NCBI RefSeq assembly: GCF_001423695.1 | Contig: NZ_LMOZ01000002.1 | Location: 992,504 to 1,056,503 of the forward strand | Origin: Leifsonia sp. Leaf336 | GTDB lineage: Bacteria; Actinomycetota; Actinomycetes; Actinomycetales; Microbacteriaceae | Length of the DNA: 64,000 nucleotides | Reading direction: 5' to 3' | The notes under the pieces: generated by a model | Database searches by the model: none | What the model was told of the DNA's origin: nothing | Seen by the model: the letters and a program-made list of their open reading frames with translations, nothing else | Program-made: the position numbers and the translations under genes | In this document: positions 27,224 to 35,952 of the stretch, piece by piece | Position numbering within the stretch: the stretch's first letter is position 1 | Layout: each line of letters starts with the position of its first letter

Positions 27224-28000
27224 GTGGACACCGTGCGCACGATCGTGAAGGACCGCCCGGACGCGCCCGCCCTCTTCTTCGAGGCCGAGGCCGCGGGCCT
27301 CCGGTGGCTCGCCGCAGCCGAGCGTGACGGAGGCGCCAGGATCGTCCGTGTCGCGGACGTCGGCCCCGGGCGGATCGAGCTCGAGCACATCGACGCGAGC
27401 CGCCCGACCGCGGCCGCCGCGCGAGCCTTCGGCGCCGCGCTCGCCGCCACCCACGCCGCGGGGGCCGCCGCGTTCGGCGCCCCGCCCGACGGCTGGAGCG
27501 GCCCGCTCTTCATCGGCCGTCGCCCGCTCCCGGTCGCCCACGAATCGACCTGGGGCCGCTTCTACGCGCGCGACCGCGTCCGGCCCTACCTCGACCCGGC
27601 CGAAGCGGCCGGCAACCTGACCCCGCTGCAGCGCCGCGACGTGGAGGCCGCCCTCGGCCGCGTGGAGGCCGGCGACTTCGATGACGACGAGCCTCCCGCG
27701 CGCCTGCACGGCGACCTCTGGAACGGCAACGTGCTGTGGTCGCCGGAGGGTGCCGTCCTCATCGACCCGGCGGCGCACGGAGGCCACCGCGAGACCGACC
27801 TCGCGATGCTCGACTTATTCGGCGCGCCCTTCCTCGACGACATCCTCGAAGCCTACGACGACGTCCGCCCCCTCCGCATCGGCTGGCGGGATCGCGTCCC
27901 GCTGCACCAGCTGCATCCGCTCGCGGTGCACGCCGCCGGCCACGGCCCGTCCTACGGGGCGGCGCTCGCCGAGGCGGCGCGGGCGACGCTCGCGCTCTGA
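27224..28000 (+). CDS. Fructosamine kinase-like protein
   Basis: A 258-residue kinase of the fructosamine/ketosamine-3-kinase family (aminoglycoside phosphotransferase-like fold). The catalytic loop LHGDLWNGNVLW (about 161-172) and the metal loop LIDPAAHGGHRETDLAML (about 178-195) are intact; the N-terminal lobe has the Lys/Glu region FFEAEAAGLRWLAAA and LEHID. Known members phosphorylate sugars bound to protein amines, starting deglycation. Two close GTG codons (27224, 27233) could start the protein. It is probably co-transcribed with vanZ. Confidence 0.87.
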   Translation: MDTVRTIVKDRPDAPALFFEAEAAGLRWLAAAERDGGARIVRVADVGPGRIELEHIDASRPTAAAARAFGAALAATHAAGAAAFGAPPDGWSGPLFIGRRPLPVAHESTWGRFYARDRVRPYLDPAEAAGNLTPLQRRDVEAALGRVEAGDFDDDEPPARLHGDLWNGNVLWSPEGAVLIDPAAHGGHRETDLAMLDLFGAPFLDDILEAYDDVRPLRIGWRDRVPLHQLHPLAVHAAGHGPSYGAALAEAARATLAL

Positions 28001-28009
28001 TCCGGCGAT

Positions 28010-28318
28010 TCCCGGCGTCTCCACCGGCATCACTGATAGGATTCCGATGGTCGGCCGAACGCCGACTGGTGGAGCAGGCTGGCAGGAGCTGGTCCTCGGT
28101 GGTGGTATCCGGATGCGTCGCACGGTGTTTATCGAGCGTGACGTAACCGTGTATTTCTACTGATGGCCAGACGGGCTCAGCCCACGCACCCGCATGGGAT
28201 GCCGCGTACACGGACAGCCGTGTCGAACTGCCTGCTCGCTCCTAGGCCCGCGCTGCGCACTCCGCGCACGAGGGCAATGTGGAGTCGCGCCCAGACGGGG
28301 CTGCGACGTTAAACAAAG
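28010..28318 (+). ncRNA. Long structured leader of pnp (candidate Actino-pnp RNA)
   Basis: This 330-base stretch before pnp holds no gene. A TAGGAT -10 element (28037-28042) would start a leader of about 280 bases. Visible hairpins are GTCGGC-CGAAC-GCCGAC (28050-28066) and CACGGT/ACCGTG (28121-28126 with 28146-28151). Actino-pnp RNA is a published conserved motif in the 5' region of actinobacterial pnp genes; assignment here rests on position and base-pairing potential, not on a covariance search. It may be an RNase III/PNPase autocontrol site. Confidence 0.4.
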
Positions 28319-28330
28319 GAGAAAGACCTC

Positions 28331-30646
28331 TTGGAAGGTCCCGAAATCAAATTCGCCGAAGCCGTTCTCGACAACGGACGCTTCGGCACCCGCACCGTCC
28401 GGTTCGAGACCGGACGCCTCGCCCAGCAGGCGCAGGGCGCCGTCGCCGCCTACCTCGACGAGGAGACCATGCTGCTGAGCGCGACGAGCGCCAGCAAGCA
28501 CCCGAAGGACAACTTCGACTTCTTCCCGCTGACCGTCGACGTCGAGGAGCGCTCGTACGCCGCCGGCAAGATCCCCGGTTCGTTCTTCCGTCGTGAGGGC
28601 CGCCCCTCGACCGAGGCCATCCTGGTCTGCCGCCTGATCGACCGCCCGCTGCGCCCGTCGTTCGTCGACGGCCTCCGCAACGAGGTCCAGATCGTCATCA
28701 CCGTCCTCAGCATCGCGCCGGAGGAGTTCTACGACGCTCTGGCCATCAACGCCGCGAGCGCCTCCACCCAGATCTCCGGTCTGCCCTTCTCCGGCCCGAT
28801 CGCAGGCGTGCGCCTCGCGCTCATGCCGGGCAACGGCCAGCACGAAGACCAGTGGATCGCGTTCCCGAAGGCCTCGCAGCTCGAGGAGGCCGTGTTCGAC
28901 CTCGTCGTCGCCGGCCGCGTCCTCACCAACGAAGACGGCTCGGAGGGCGACGTCGCGATCATGATGGTCGAGGCCGAGGCCACCGAGGGCAGCTGGAACC
29001 TCATCCAGGCCGGTGCCGTCAAGCCGAGCGAGGAGGTCGTCGCCCAGGGTCTGGAGGCGGCCAAGCCGTTCATCCGCCAGCTGGTCGCCGCGCAGACCGT
29101 GCTCGCCTCGCAGTCCGCGAAGGCGATCGCCGACTACCCCGTGTTCCTGCCGTACTCGAAGGAGACCTACGACAACGTCGCCGGCCTCGCCTACGACGAG
29201 CTGGTGAACGTCTACCAGATCGCCGACAAGGTCGAGCGCCAGAACGCCGACGACGCCCTCAAGGAGCGCGTCAAGGTCGCCCTCACCGAGAAGGTGGAGG
29301 CCGGTGTGCTCGACGCGGAGGTGCTCTCGCAGTTCTCCGCGGCGTACAAGTCGGTGTCCAAGGTGGTCATGCGCGGCCGTGTGCTGCGCGAGGGCATCCG
29401 CATCGACGGCCGTGGCCTGACCGACATCCGCCCGCTCGACGCCGAGGTGCAGGTCATCCCGCGCGTCCACGGTTCGGCGATCTTCCAGCGCGGCGAGACT
29501 CAGATCCTGGGTGTCACCACGCTGAACATGCTCAAGATGGAGCAGCAGATCGACTCGCTGTCGCCGGTCACCAAGAAGCGCTACCTGCACCACTACAACT
29601 TCCCGCCCTACTCGACCGGTGAGACCGGCCGTGTCGGTTCGCCGAAGCGTCGCGAGATCGGGCACGGCTTCCTGGCCGAGCGCGCGCTCGTGCCGGTGCT
29701 GCCCAGCCGCGAGGAGTTCCCCTACGCGATCCGTCAGGTGTCCGAGGCGCTCAGCTCCAACGGGTCCACCTCGATGGGCTCGGTCTGCGCCTCCACCCTG
29801 TCGCTGCTGAACGCCGGTGTGCCGCTGCGCGCCCCGGTCGCCGGCATCGCCATGGGCCTGATCTCCGACGTCGTCGACGGTGAGACCCGCTACGCGGCGC
29901 TGACCGACATCCTGGGCGCGGAGGACGCGCTCGGCGACATGGACTTCAAGGTCGCCGGCACCAGCGAGTTCGTCACCGCGATCCAGCTCGACACCAAGCT
30001 CGACGGCATCCCGTCGTCGGTGCTCGCCGGCGCGCTCAAGCAGGCCAAGGATGCTCGTACGACCATCCTCAGCGTGCTGAACGCCGCGATCGACAGCCCG
30101 GACGAGATGGCCCCGACCGCGCCGCGCGTGATCTCGGTGCAGATCCCGGTCGACAAGATCGGCGAGCTGATCGGCCCGAAGGGCAAGACGATCAACGCGA
30201 TCCAGGACGAGACCGGCGCCGACATCTCCATCGAGGAGGACGGCACCGTCTACATCGGCGCTACCGACGGCCCGTCGGCCGAGGCGGCCCGCGCCCAGGT
30301 CAACGCGATCGCGAACCCGACGAACCCGGAGGTCGGCGAGCAGTTCCTCGGAACCGTCGTCAAGATCGCCGCGTTCGGTGCGTTCGTCTCGCTGCTGCCC
30401 GGCAAGGACGGCCTGCTGCACATCTCCGAGGTGCGCAAGCTCGCCGGTGGCAAGCGCGTCGAGAACGTGGAGGACGTGCTCGGCGTCGGCCAGAAGATCC
30501 TGGTCGAGATCACCAAGATCGACGACCGCGGAAAGCTGTCGCTCGCGCCGGTGCTCGCCGACGAGGCGGACACCCAGGGCCGCGACGCGGCGTCCGAGGG
30601 CCCGACCGAGCCCGCCGAGGGCGCTCCGGCGCCCGTCGAGAGCTGA
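28331..30646 (+). CDS. pnp: Polyribonucleotide nucleotidyltransferase (PNPase)
   Basis: A 771-residue phosphorolytic 3'-to-5' exoribonuclease. Two RNase PH domains (about 10-230 and 345-570) flank a helical linker; the second carries [15 protein letters not shown] and the [13 protein letters not shown] phosphate-site block. A KH domain with IGPKGKT begins near 596 and an S1 domain ([18 protein letters not shown]) near 668. The tail is acidic and Pro-rich. Start is the TTG at 28331, giving the family N-terminus [15 protein letters not shown] lies about ten bases upstream. It is preceded by a long leader. Confidence 0.97.
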   Translation: MEGPEIKFAEAVLDNGRFGTRTVRFETGRLAQQAQGAVAAYLDEETMLLSATSASKHPKDNFDFFPLTVDVEERSYAAGKIPGSFFRREGRPSTEAILVCRLIDRPLRPSFVDGLRNEVQIVITVLSIAPEEFYDALAINAASASTQISGLPFSGPIAGVRLALMPGNGQHEDQWIAFPKASQLEEAVFDLVVAGRVLTNEDGSEGDVAIMMVEAEATEGSWNLIQAGAVKPSEEVVAQGLEAAKPFIRQLVAAQTVLASQSAKAIADYPVFLPYSKETYDNVAGLAYDELVNVYQIADKVERQNADDALKERVKVALTEKVEAGVLDAEVLSQFSAAYKSVSKVVMRGRVLREGIRIDGRGLTDIRPLDAEVQVIPRVHGSAIFQRGETQILGVTTLNMLKMEQQIDSLSPVTKKRYLHHYNFPPYSTGETGRVGSPKRREIGHGFLAERALVPVLPSREEFPYAIRQVSEALSSNGSTSMGSVCASTLSLLNAGVPLRAPVAGIAMGLISDVVDGETRYAALTDILGAEDALGDMDFKVAGTSEFVTAIQLDTKLDGIPSSVLAGALKQAKDARTTILSVLNAAIDSPDEMAPTAPRVISVQIPVDKIGELIGPKGKTINAIQDETGADISIEEDGTVYIGATDGPSAEAARAQVNAIANPTNPEVGEQFLGTVVKIAAFGAFVSLLPGKDGLLHISEVRKLAGGKRVENVEDVLGVGQKILVEITKIDDRGKLSLAPVLADEADTQGRDAASEGPTEPAEGAPAPVES

Positions 30647-30661
30647 GCTCCCGCCCCGCAC

Positions 30662-30698
30662 GCGAAGGCCGCGCCGACACTGTCGGCGCGGCCTTCGC
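30662..30698. terminator. pnp/lrp convergent terminator
   Basis: GCGAAGGCCGCGCCGACA and TGTCGGCGCGGCCTTCGC are perfect reverse complements separated by one base, giving a stem of about 17 pairs. It lies between convergent pnp and the Lrp-family gene. Confidence 0.8.
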
Positions 30699-30710
30699 CG
30701 TTCCTGCGGG

Positions 30711-31172
30711 TCAGTCGCGGGTGAGCAGCGGCCGCAGGCGGTATGGGATGAGCTCGCCCATGTCGAGGGAGGTCTCCGCCCGCACGACGCCGTCGGTCGA
30801 CTGGATGGCGCCGGTGATCCGGAACAGGTCCTCCGCGTCGGTGCAGACGACCCGCAGCAGCAGATCGGACTGCCCGGAGAGGCCGTGGGCCTGCACGATC
30901 TCGGGGATGCCGGCGAGGTGCTCGACGATCTCGGCGAGCTTCTGCTGCTGCACGTGCACGGTCACGAACGCCGCGAGCGGATAGCCGGCGGCGGTTGCCG
31001 AGATGCGGCGCTCGAACGACAGGAAGGCGCCGCTGCGCTCCAGTTCGGCGACCCGCGCCTGCACGGTGTTGCGGCTGAGGCCGAGGCGATCGGCGAGGGA
31101 GACATTGGTCGACCGCGGGTCGTCGGCGAGGGCGACGAGGATACGTCGGTCGGTGCTGTCGAACGTGCGCAT
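30711..31172 (-). CDS. Lrp/AsnC-family transcriptional regulator
   Basis: A 153-residue feast/famine regulator. The N-terminal helix-turn-helix covers about residues 5-50 (DRRILVALADDPRSTNVSLA, then RLGLSRNTVQARVAELE), and a RAM ligand-binding domain covers about 65-145 (AFVTVHVQQQKLAEIVEHL, then SGQSDLLLRVVCTD). It is divergent from the 2-oxoacid dehydrogenase operon, the same context as BkdR-type regulators, so control of that operon by branched-chain amino acids is inferred. TAGCTT lies seven bases before the ATG (31180-31185), suggesting a leaderless transcript. Confidence 0.9.
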   Translation of the reverse strand: MRTFDSTDRRILVALADDPRSTNVSLADRLGLSRNTVQARVAELERSGAFLSFERRISATAAGYPLAAFVTVHVQQQKLAEIVEHLAGIPEIVQAHGLSGQSDLLLRVVCTDAEDLFRITGAIQSTDGVVRAETSLDMGELIPYRLRPLLTRD

Positions 31173-31238
31173 AGTGTGAAAGCTAGCACCTCCTCGATCG
31201 CGCCGATAGTGCACTCTGCACGGTCGACACGCCGTTGG

Positions 31239-31267
31239 TTGTGCGTGGTGAACGGGGAGCGTAGCCT
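31239..31267 (+). promoter_or_regulatory. Promoter of the 2-oxoacid dehydrogenase operon
   Basis: TTGTGC (31239-31244) and TAGCCT (31262-31267) are spaced by 17 bases, a good vegetative promoter for this group. It lies in the 183-bp region between the divergent Lrp-family gene and the E1alpha gene. Confidence 0.5.
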
Positions 31268-31355
31268 TTCAAGCAATTCCGGCAAGGAGGCCGGAAGCCG
31301 GTCGTGCGCGCCACAAGCGGGCGGCCCGGACGCGAGAGTGAAGGTTGCGTGAACC

Positions 31356-32486
31356 GTGACGATCGACAATCAGCCCGACACCAGACTGGACGACGTCCAC
31401 CTTCCGGCAGGCGCGGACACCGTCCGTCTGCTGACTCCTGAGGGCGAGCGCGTCAGCGACGTCCGCTTCGACGCCTGGGTCTCCGACATCGGACCCGAAC
31501 AGCTCCTCGGCCTCTACGAGGACATGGTCGTCATCCGCCGCATCGATGCTGAGGCGACCGCCCTGCAGCGTCAGGGCGAGCTCGGCCTGTGGCCGCCGCT
31601 GCTCGGTCAGGAGGCCTCCCAGATCGGCTCCGGCCGTGCCCTCCGCCGCGACGACTTCGTCTTCTCCAGCTACCGCGAGCACGGCGTGGCGTACTGCCGC
31701 GGCGCCGGCCTCGTCGACCTGCTGCGTGTCTGGCGCGGCACGGCCCAGAGCGGGTGGAACCCGTACGACATCAACATGGCGACCCCGCAGGTCATCATCG
31801 GCGCGCAGACCCTGCACGCCACCGGATACGCCATCGGCATCCAGGCCGACGGCACCGACGCCGCCTCGATCGCGTACTTCGGCGACGGCGCGACCTCCGA
31901 GGGCGATGTCAACGAGGCGCTCATCTTCGCCGCGACCTACGCCGCCCCGGTCATCTTCTTCTGCCAGAACAACCAGTACGCGATCTCCGAGCCCGTCGGC
32001 CTCCAGGCGCAGCGCCCGATCGCCGAGCGCGCCCCGGGCTTCGGCGTCCCGAGCGTGCGCGTCGACGGCAACGACGTGCTCGCGGTCATGGCCGTGACGC
32101 GGTCCGCCCTCGACCGCGCCCGCAGCGGAGGCGGCCCGACCTTCATCGAGGCCGTCACCTACCGCATGGGGCCGCACACGACCGCCGACGACCCGAGCCG
32201 GTACCGCGACCCCGCCGAGCTCGACGAGTGGCGCAGTAAAGACCCGATCACCCGCCTGGAGGCGCACCTCGCCTCCGCGGGGATGCTGACTCCCGAGCGT
32301 CTCACCGCGATCCAGGAGCACGCCGACGCGGTCGCCTCCGAGATGCGGAAGGGTGTCGTCTCCCTCCAGGATCCCGACCCGATGACGGTCTTCGACAACG
32401 TCTACGCCGAGCCGCATACCGGGCTCGCCCGGGAGCGGGACCACTATTCGCGCTACCTGCGCACGTTCGTGGGCGGTGACCGATGA
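31356..32486 (+). CDS. 2-oxoacid (branched-chain/pyruvate) dehydrogenase E1 component, alpha subunit
   Basis: A 376-residue thiamine-diphosphate enzyme subunit. The cofactor motif is GDGATSEGDVNEALIFAATY (GDG at 176-178) ending in FFCQNNQYAIS; the phosphorylation-loop region YRMGPHTTADDPSRYR is present. It decarboxylates a 2-oxoacid with E1beta and passes the acyl group to E2. The sequence around HTTADDPSRYR favours the branched-chain class over pyruvate. GTG start at 31356, no clear ribosome site. The stop overlaps the next ATG (ATGA), so the three genes form an operon. Confidence 0.93.
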   Translation: MTIDNQPDTRLDDVHLPAGADTVRLLTPEGERVSDVRFDAWVSDIGPEQLLGLYEDMVVIRRIDAEATALQRQGELGLWPPLLGQEASQIGSGRALRRDDFVFSSYREHGVAYCRGAGLVDLLRVWRGTAQSGWNPYDINMATPQVIIGAQTLHATGYAIGIQADGTDAASIAYFGDGATSEGDVNEALIFAATYAAPVIFFCQNNQYAISEPVGLQAQRPIAERAPGFGVPSVRVDGNDVLAVMAVTRSALDRARSGGGPTFIEAVTYRMGPHTTADDPSRYRDPAELDEWRSKDPITRLEAHLASAGMLTPERLTAIQEHADAVASEMRKGVVSLQDPDPMTVFDNVYAEPHTGLARERDHYSRYLRTFVGGDR

Positions 32487-33493
32487 CAGCGCTCACCATG
32501 GTCAAGGCCATCAACGCCGGCCTCCGTCGCTCGCTGGCCGACGACGACAGGGTCGTGCTGATGGGGGAGGACATCGGCACCCTCGGCGGCGTGTTCCGCG
32601 TGACGGACGGCCTCCAGACCGAGTTCGGACCCCGTCGCGTCATGGACTCGCCGCTCGCCGAGTCGGGCATCCTGGGCACCGCCGTCGGGATGGCGTACCG
32701 CGGACTGCGACCGGTCGTCGAGATCCAGTTCGACGGCTTCGTCTACCCCGCCTTCGACCAGATCGTCAGTCAGGTCGCCCGCATGCACTACCGCACGGCG
32801 GGCGCCGTCCGCATGCCGATCACCATCCGCGTGCCGTTCGCGGGCGGCATCGGCGCGGCGGAGCACCACTCCGATTCGCCCGAGGCGTACTTCGCGCACA
32901 CCGCGGGCCTGCGCGTCGTGAGCCCGTCGACGCCGCAGGACGCGTACACGCTCATCCAGCAGGCGATCGCCTCCGACGACCCCGTGTTGTTCTTCGAGCC
33001 GAAGCGCCGCTACCACGCGAAGGGCGACGTCGATGAGCAGGCTCCGCTGCAGGACGCCCGCCCGATGGGAACCGCACGGGTCGTCGCCCCCGGCAACGAT
33101 GTCACGCTGGTGACCTACGGCGGCCTGGTGCAGCTGGCGACCGACGCCTCCCTGGCCGCGGCCGACGAGGGCGTGTCGGTGGAGGTCATCGACCTCCGGT
33201 CACTGTCTCCGCTCGACCTCGACACCGTGGCCGCCTCCGTGCGCAAGACCGGGCGTCTCGTCGTCACGCACGAGGCCGCGCTCTCCGGAGGACTGGGCGC
33301 CGAGATCTCGGCGTCGATCACCGAGCGCTGCTTCTACCACCTCGAGCACGCGCCCGTCCGGGTCACCGGCCACGACATCCCGTACCCGGCGGCGAAGCTG
33401 GAGGCCGCGCACCTGCCCGACCTCGACCGCATCCTCGACGGCATCGACCGCGCGATGGACCGCCCGAACTCGCTCAGCGGGGTGGAGGACTGA
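32483..33493 (+). CDS. 2-oxoacid dehydrogenase E1 component, beta subunit
   Basis: A 336-residue partner of the preceding alpha subunit. It contains VLMGEDIGTLGGVFRVTDGL near residue 26, SPLAESGILGTAVGMAYRGL near 56, EIQFDGFVYPAFDQIVSQVA near 79, and the C-terminal transketolase-like region with VEVIDLRSLSPLDLDT. It overlaps the alpha gene by four bases and the E2 gene by one base, indicating translational coupling. Confidence 0.94.
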   Translation: MTALTMVKAINAGLRRSLADDDRVVLMGEDIGTLGGVFRVTDGLQTEFGPRRVMDSPLAESGILGTAVGMAYRGLRPVVEIQFDGFVYPAFDQIVSQVARMHYRTAGAVRMPITIRVPFAGGIGAAEHHSDSPEAYFAHTAGLRVVSPSTPQDAYTLIQQAIASDDPVLFFEPKRRYHAKGDVDEQAPLQDARPMGTARVVAPGNDVTLVTYGGLVQLATDASLAAADEGVSVEVIDLRSLSPLDLDTVAASVRKTGRLVVTHEAALSGGLGAEISASITERCFYHLEHAPVRVTGHDIPYPAAKLEAAHLPDLDRILDGIDRAMDRPNSLSGVED

Positions 33494-34863
33494 TGGCGGT
33501 CAAGGACTTCGCCCTCCCGGATCTCGGTGAAGGGCTGACCGAGTCGGAGCTCGTGAGCTGGCACGTCGCCGTGGGCGACACCGTCCACCTGAACCAGATC
33601 ATCGCCGAGGTGGAGACCGCCAAAGCGCTCGTCGAGCTGCCCGCGCCGTACGCGGGCACGGTGTCGCGGCTGTACGTCGAGCCGGGCGTGACCGTCACGG
33701 TGGGGGAGCCTCTGGTCGCTTTCGAAGTGGCAGGCGCGCCCGGTAGCGATCCGGCTCCCGAGGAGGCCGGAGCGGCCTCCGCCGGTGCCCAGGACGACGC
33801 TCGGGAGCCGATGCTCGTCGGCTACGGCGCCCGACCCGACGCCAAGGGCAGGCCGGCACGCCGGGCTCGACCGGGCATCGTCTCGGCTGTCGCGGCGGAG
33901 GCTGTCGTGGCACCCGCTCCCGAACCCGCCGCGCCAGCCGCGGCGGCGCCGGCGATCGAGGTGCAGGAACGTCCGCGCGCGACCCCGCCCGTCCGCAAGC
34001 TGGCCCGTGAGCGCGGCATCGACCTCGCCGCGGTCACCGGTACGGGCGATCGCGGTCTCGTCACGCGCGCCGACCTCGACGCGTACCAGGCGTCGACCTC
34101 CACGACCACCGCACCGACCGCACCGACCGCACCGGCTGCGCCCGCCGCCGGACGCGAGGCACCCGACGAGGTCCGCATCCCGATCCGCGGCGTGCGCAAG
34201 GCGACGGCCGAGGCGATGGTCCGCAGCGCGTTCGGTGCACCGCAGGCCACCGTCTTCCTGACGGTCGACGTGACTCCGACGACCGAGCTCATCGAGCGGC
34301 TCCGGGCACGGCCCAACCTCGCGGAGGCACGGCCAGGCCTGCTCGCGGTGATCGCCAAGGCGCTCTGTCTGGCCGCCCGTCGCACGCCAGAGGTCAACTC
34401 GCGCTGGGACGACGCGGCTCAGGAGATCGTGCAACCCCGGGCCATCCACCTCGGCATCGCCGCGGCGACGCCGCGAGGCCTGATGGTGCCGATCGTCCGT
34501 GACGCCGACCGGCTCTCGCTCGCCGAACTCTCGGGCGCCATCCGCGAGCTCGCCACCACCGCACGGTCGGGCAAGACACCGCCGGCCGCTCTCACCGGCG
34601 GGACGATCACCATCACCAACGTCGGCGTCTTCGGCGTGGATGCGGGCACGCCGATCCTGACGCCGGGGGAGGCGGCCATCCTCGCCGTCGGCGCCGTGCG
34701 CCGCCAGCCCTGGGAGCACCAGGGCGGGATCGCCCTGCGCGACGTGCTGACGCTGGCCGTCACGTTCGACCACCGCATCGTCGATGGCGAGCAGGGCTCA
34801 CGCTTCCTCGCCGACGTCGGCCGGATCCTGGCCGACCCCGCGTCGGTCCTCACCCTCGTCTGA
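33493..34863 (+). CDS. 2-oxoacid dehydrogenase E2 component (lipoyl acyltransferase)
   Basis: A 456-residue E2. One lipoyl domain (1-77) has the lipoylated Lys44 in EVETAKALVE. A Pro/Ala-rich linker leads to a peripheral-subunit-binding domain (about 165-200, PVRKLARERGIDLAAVTGTG). A second linker contains three TAPTAP-like repeats. The catalytic domain (about 225-456) ends with FDHRIVDGEQGSRF, where His427 is the probable active-site base. No E3 gene follows, so a shared dihydrolipoamide dehydrogenase must be supplied from elsewhere. It ends the operon at palindrome copy 2. Confidence 0.94.
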   Translation: MAVKDFALPDLGEGLTESELVSWHVAVGDTVHLNQIIAEVETAKALVELPAPYAGTVSRLYVEPGVTVTVGEPLVAFEVAGAPGSDPAPEEAGAASAGAQDDAREPMLVGYGARPDAKGRPARRARPGIVSAVAAEAVVAPAPEPAAPAAAAPAIEVQERPRATPPVRKLARERGIDLAAVTGTGDRGLVTRADLDAYQASTSTTTAPTAPTAPAAPAAGREAPDEVRIPIRGVRKATAEAMVRSAFGAPQATVFLTVDVTPTTELIERLRARPNLAEARPGLLAVIAKALCLAARRTPEVNSRWDDAAQEIVQPRAIHLGIAAATPRGLMVPIVRDADRLSLAELSGAIRELATTARSGKTPPAALTGGTITITNVGVFGVDAGTPILTPGEAAILAVGAVRRQPWEHQGGIALRDVLTLAVTFDHRIVDGEQGSRFLADVGRILADPASVLTLV

Positions 34864-34877
34864 GAGTCGCGACCACC

Positions 34878-34936
34878 CCGAGGGGCACGTTGTCGTCGCT
34901 TTTCGCGCCGAAAAGCGACAACGACGTGCCCCTCGG
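34878..34936. repeat. Convergent-junction palindrome, copy 2
   Basis: Arms of 28 bases (34878-34905 and 34909-34936) pair with two mismatches around CGC. The right arm reads CGAAAAGCGACAACGACGTG then CCCCTCGG. It lies between the convergent E2 gene and dapD and is nearly identical to copy 1. Confidence 0.88.
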
Positions 34937-34944
34937 CGCTGCGG

Positions 34945-35934
34945 TCAGGCGTGGAGGTCGGCGTTCAGCTCGACGCCCGTGCCGGAGCGGCGGAGGACCT
35001 CCACGGCGCCGGTGAGCGAGTTGCGGCGGAACAGCAGGCCGGGCACGCCGGAGAGCTCGACGGCCTTCACCGTCTGCGGGCGCCCGTCGGCGGTCGGCGG
35101 GGAGTCGACCACGACGACCTTGGTTCCCGCCGTCACGTAGAGGCCGGCCTCCACGACGGTGTCGTCGCCGATCGAGATGCCGATGCCGGAGTTCGCGCCG
35201 AGCAGCGCGCGCTCGCCGATCGCGACGCGCTGCGTGCCGCCGCCCGAGAGCGTTCCCATGATGGAGGCGCCGCCGCCGACGTCGGAGCCGTCGCCGACGA
35301 CGACGCCCTGCGAGATGCGGCCCTCGACCATCGACGAGCCGAGCGTCCCCGCGTTGAAGTTGACGAAGCCCTCGTGCATCACGGTGGTGCCGGGAGCGAG
35401 ATGGGCGCCGAGCCGCACGCGTGAGGCGTCGGCGATGCGCACGCGGTCGGGCGTCACATAGTCGAGCAGACGCGGGAACTTGTCGATGCCGGTCACGTGG
35501 ATTCCGGCACGCTGCAGTCGCGGTCGCAGCCGCTCGAGGTCGGCCGGGAGGACGGGGCCGGCGTTGGTCCAGGCCACGATCGGCAGGTGGGCGAAGATGC
35601 CGTCGAGGTTCACCGTGTTCGGGCGGGCTAGGAGGTGCGACAGCAGGTGGAGGCGCAGGTAGGCGTCCGGGGTGGAGGCCGGGGCGGCGTCGAGCTCGAT
35701 CTCGACGGTCACGATGTCGATGCGCACATTGCGGCGCGCGTCGTCGCCGGCGAGCTCCTCGAGGTCGGCGGGCGCGATCCAGCGCTCGCGCCCGGCCGGG
35801 ATGCGGCCGAGCTTCGGCTCGGGGAACCAGGTGTCGAGCACCGTCCCGTCCGCGGCGATCGTCGCCAGGCCGTAGCCCCACGCGGAGCGGGCGTCCACGG
35901 ACGCGACGGACTCGTCAGGAAAGTCGGATGGCAT
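34945..35934 (-). CDS. dapD: Tetrahydrodipicolinate N-succinyltransferase DapD
   Basis: A 329-residue acyltransferase of the succinylase branch of lysine/meso-diaminopimelate synthesis. The C-terminal half is a left-handed beta helix of hexapeptide repeats ([40 protein letters not shown]), with the active-site glutamate region [13 protein letters not shown]. The length and the long N-terminal domain match the actinobacterial DapD type rather than the shorter E. coli form. The ATG at 35934 faces dapE across 18 bases, and a TAATCT hexamer seven bases upstream suggests a leaderless transcript. Confidence 0.93.
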   Translation of the reverse strand: MPSDFPDESVASVDARSAWGYGLATIAADGTVLDTWFPEPKLGRIPAGRERWIAPADLEELAGDDARRNVRIDIVTVEIELDAAPASTPDAYLRLHLLSHLLARPNTVNLDGIFAHLPIVAWTNAGPVLPADLERLRPRLQRAGIHVTGIDKFPRLLDYVTPDRVRIADASRVRLGAHLAPGTTVMHEGFVNFNAGTLGSSMVEGRISQGVVVGDGSDVGGGASIMGTLSGGGTQRVAIGERALLGANSGIGISIGDDTVVEAGLYVTAGTKVVVVDSPPTADGRPQTVKAVELSGVPGLLFRRNSLTGAVEVLRRSGTGVELNADLHA

Positions 35935-35952
35935 AGCCCCTAGATTAGTAGG
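35935..35952. promoter_or_regulatory. 18-bp divergent leaderless promoter, dapD/dapE
   Basis: The 18 bases between the two starts contain CCCTAGATTAGTAGGG, itself an inverted repeat (CCCTA/TAGGG). TAGATT (35941-35946) is six bases before the dapE GTG. TAATCT on the minus strand (35942-35947) is seven bases before the dapD ATG. There is no room for ribosome sites. Confidence 0.65.
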
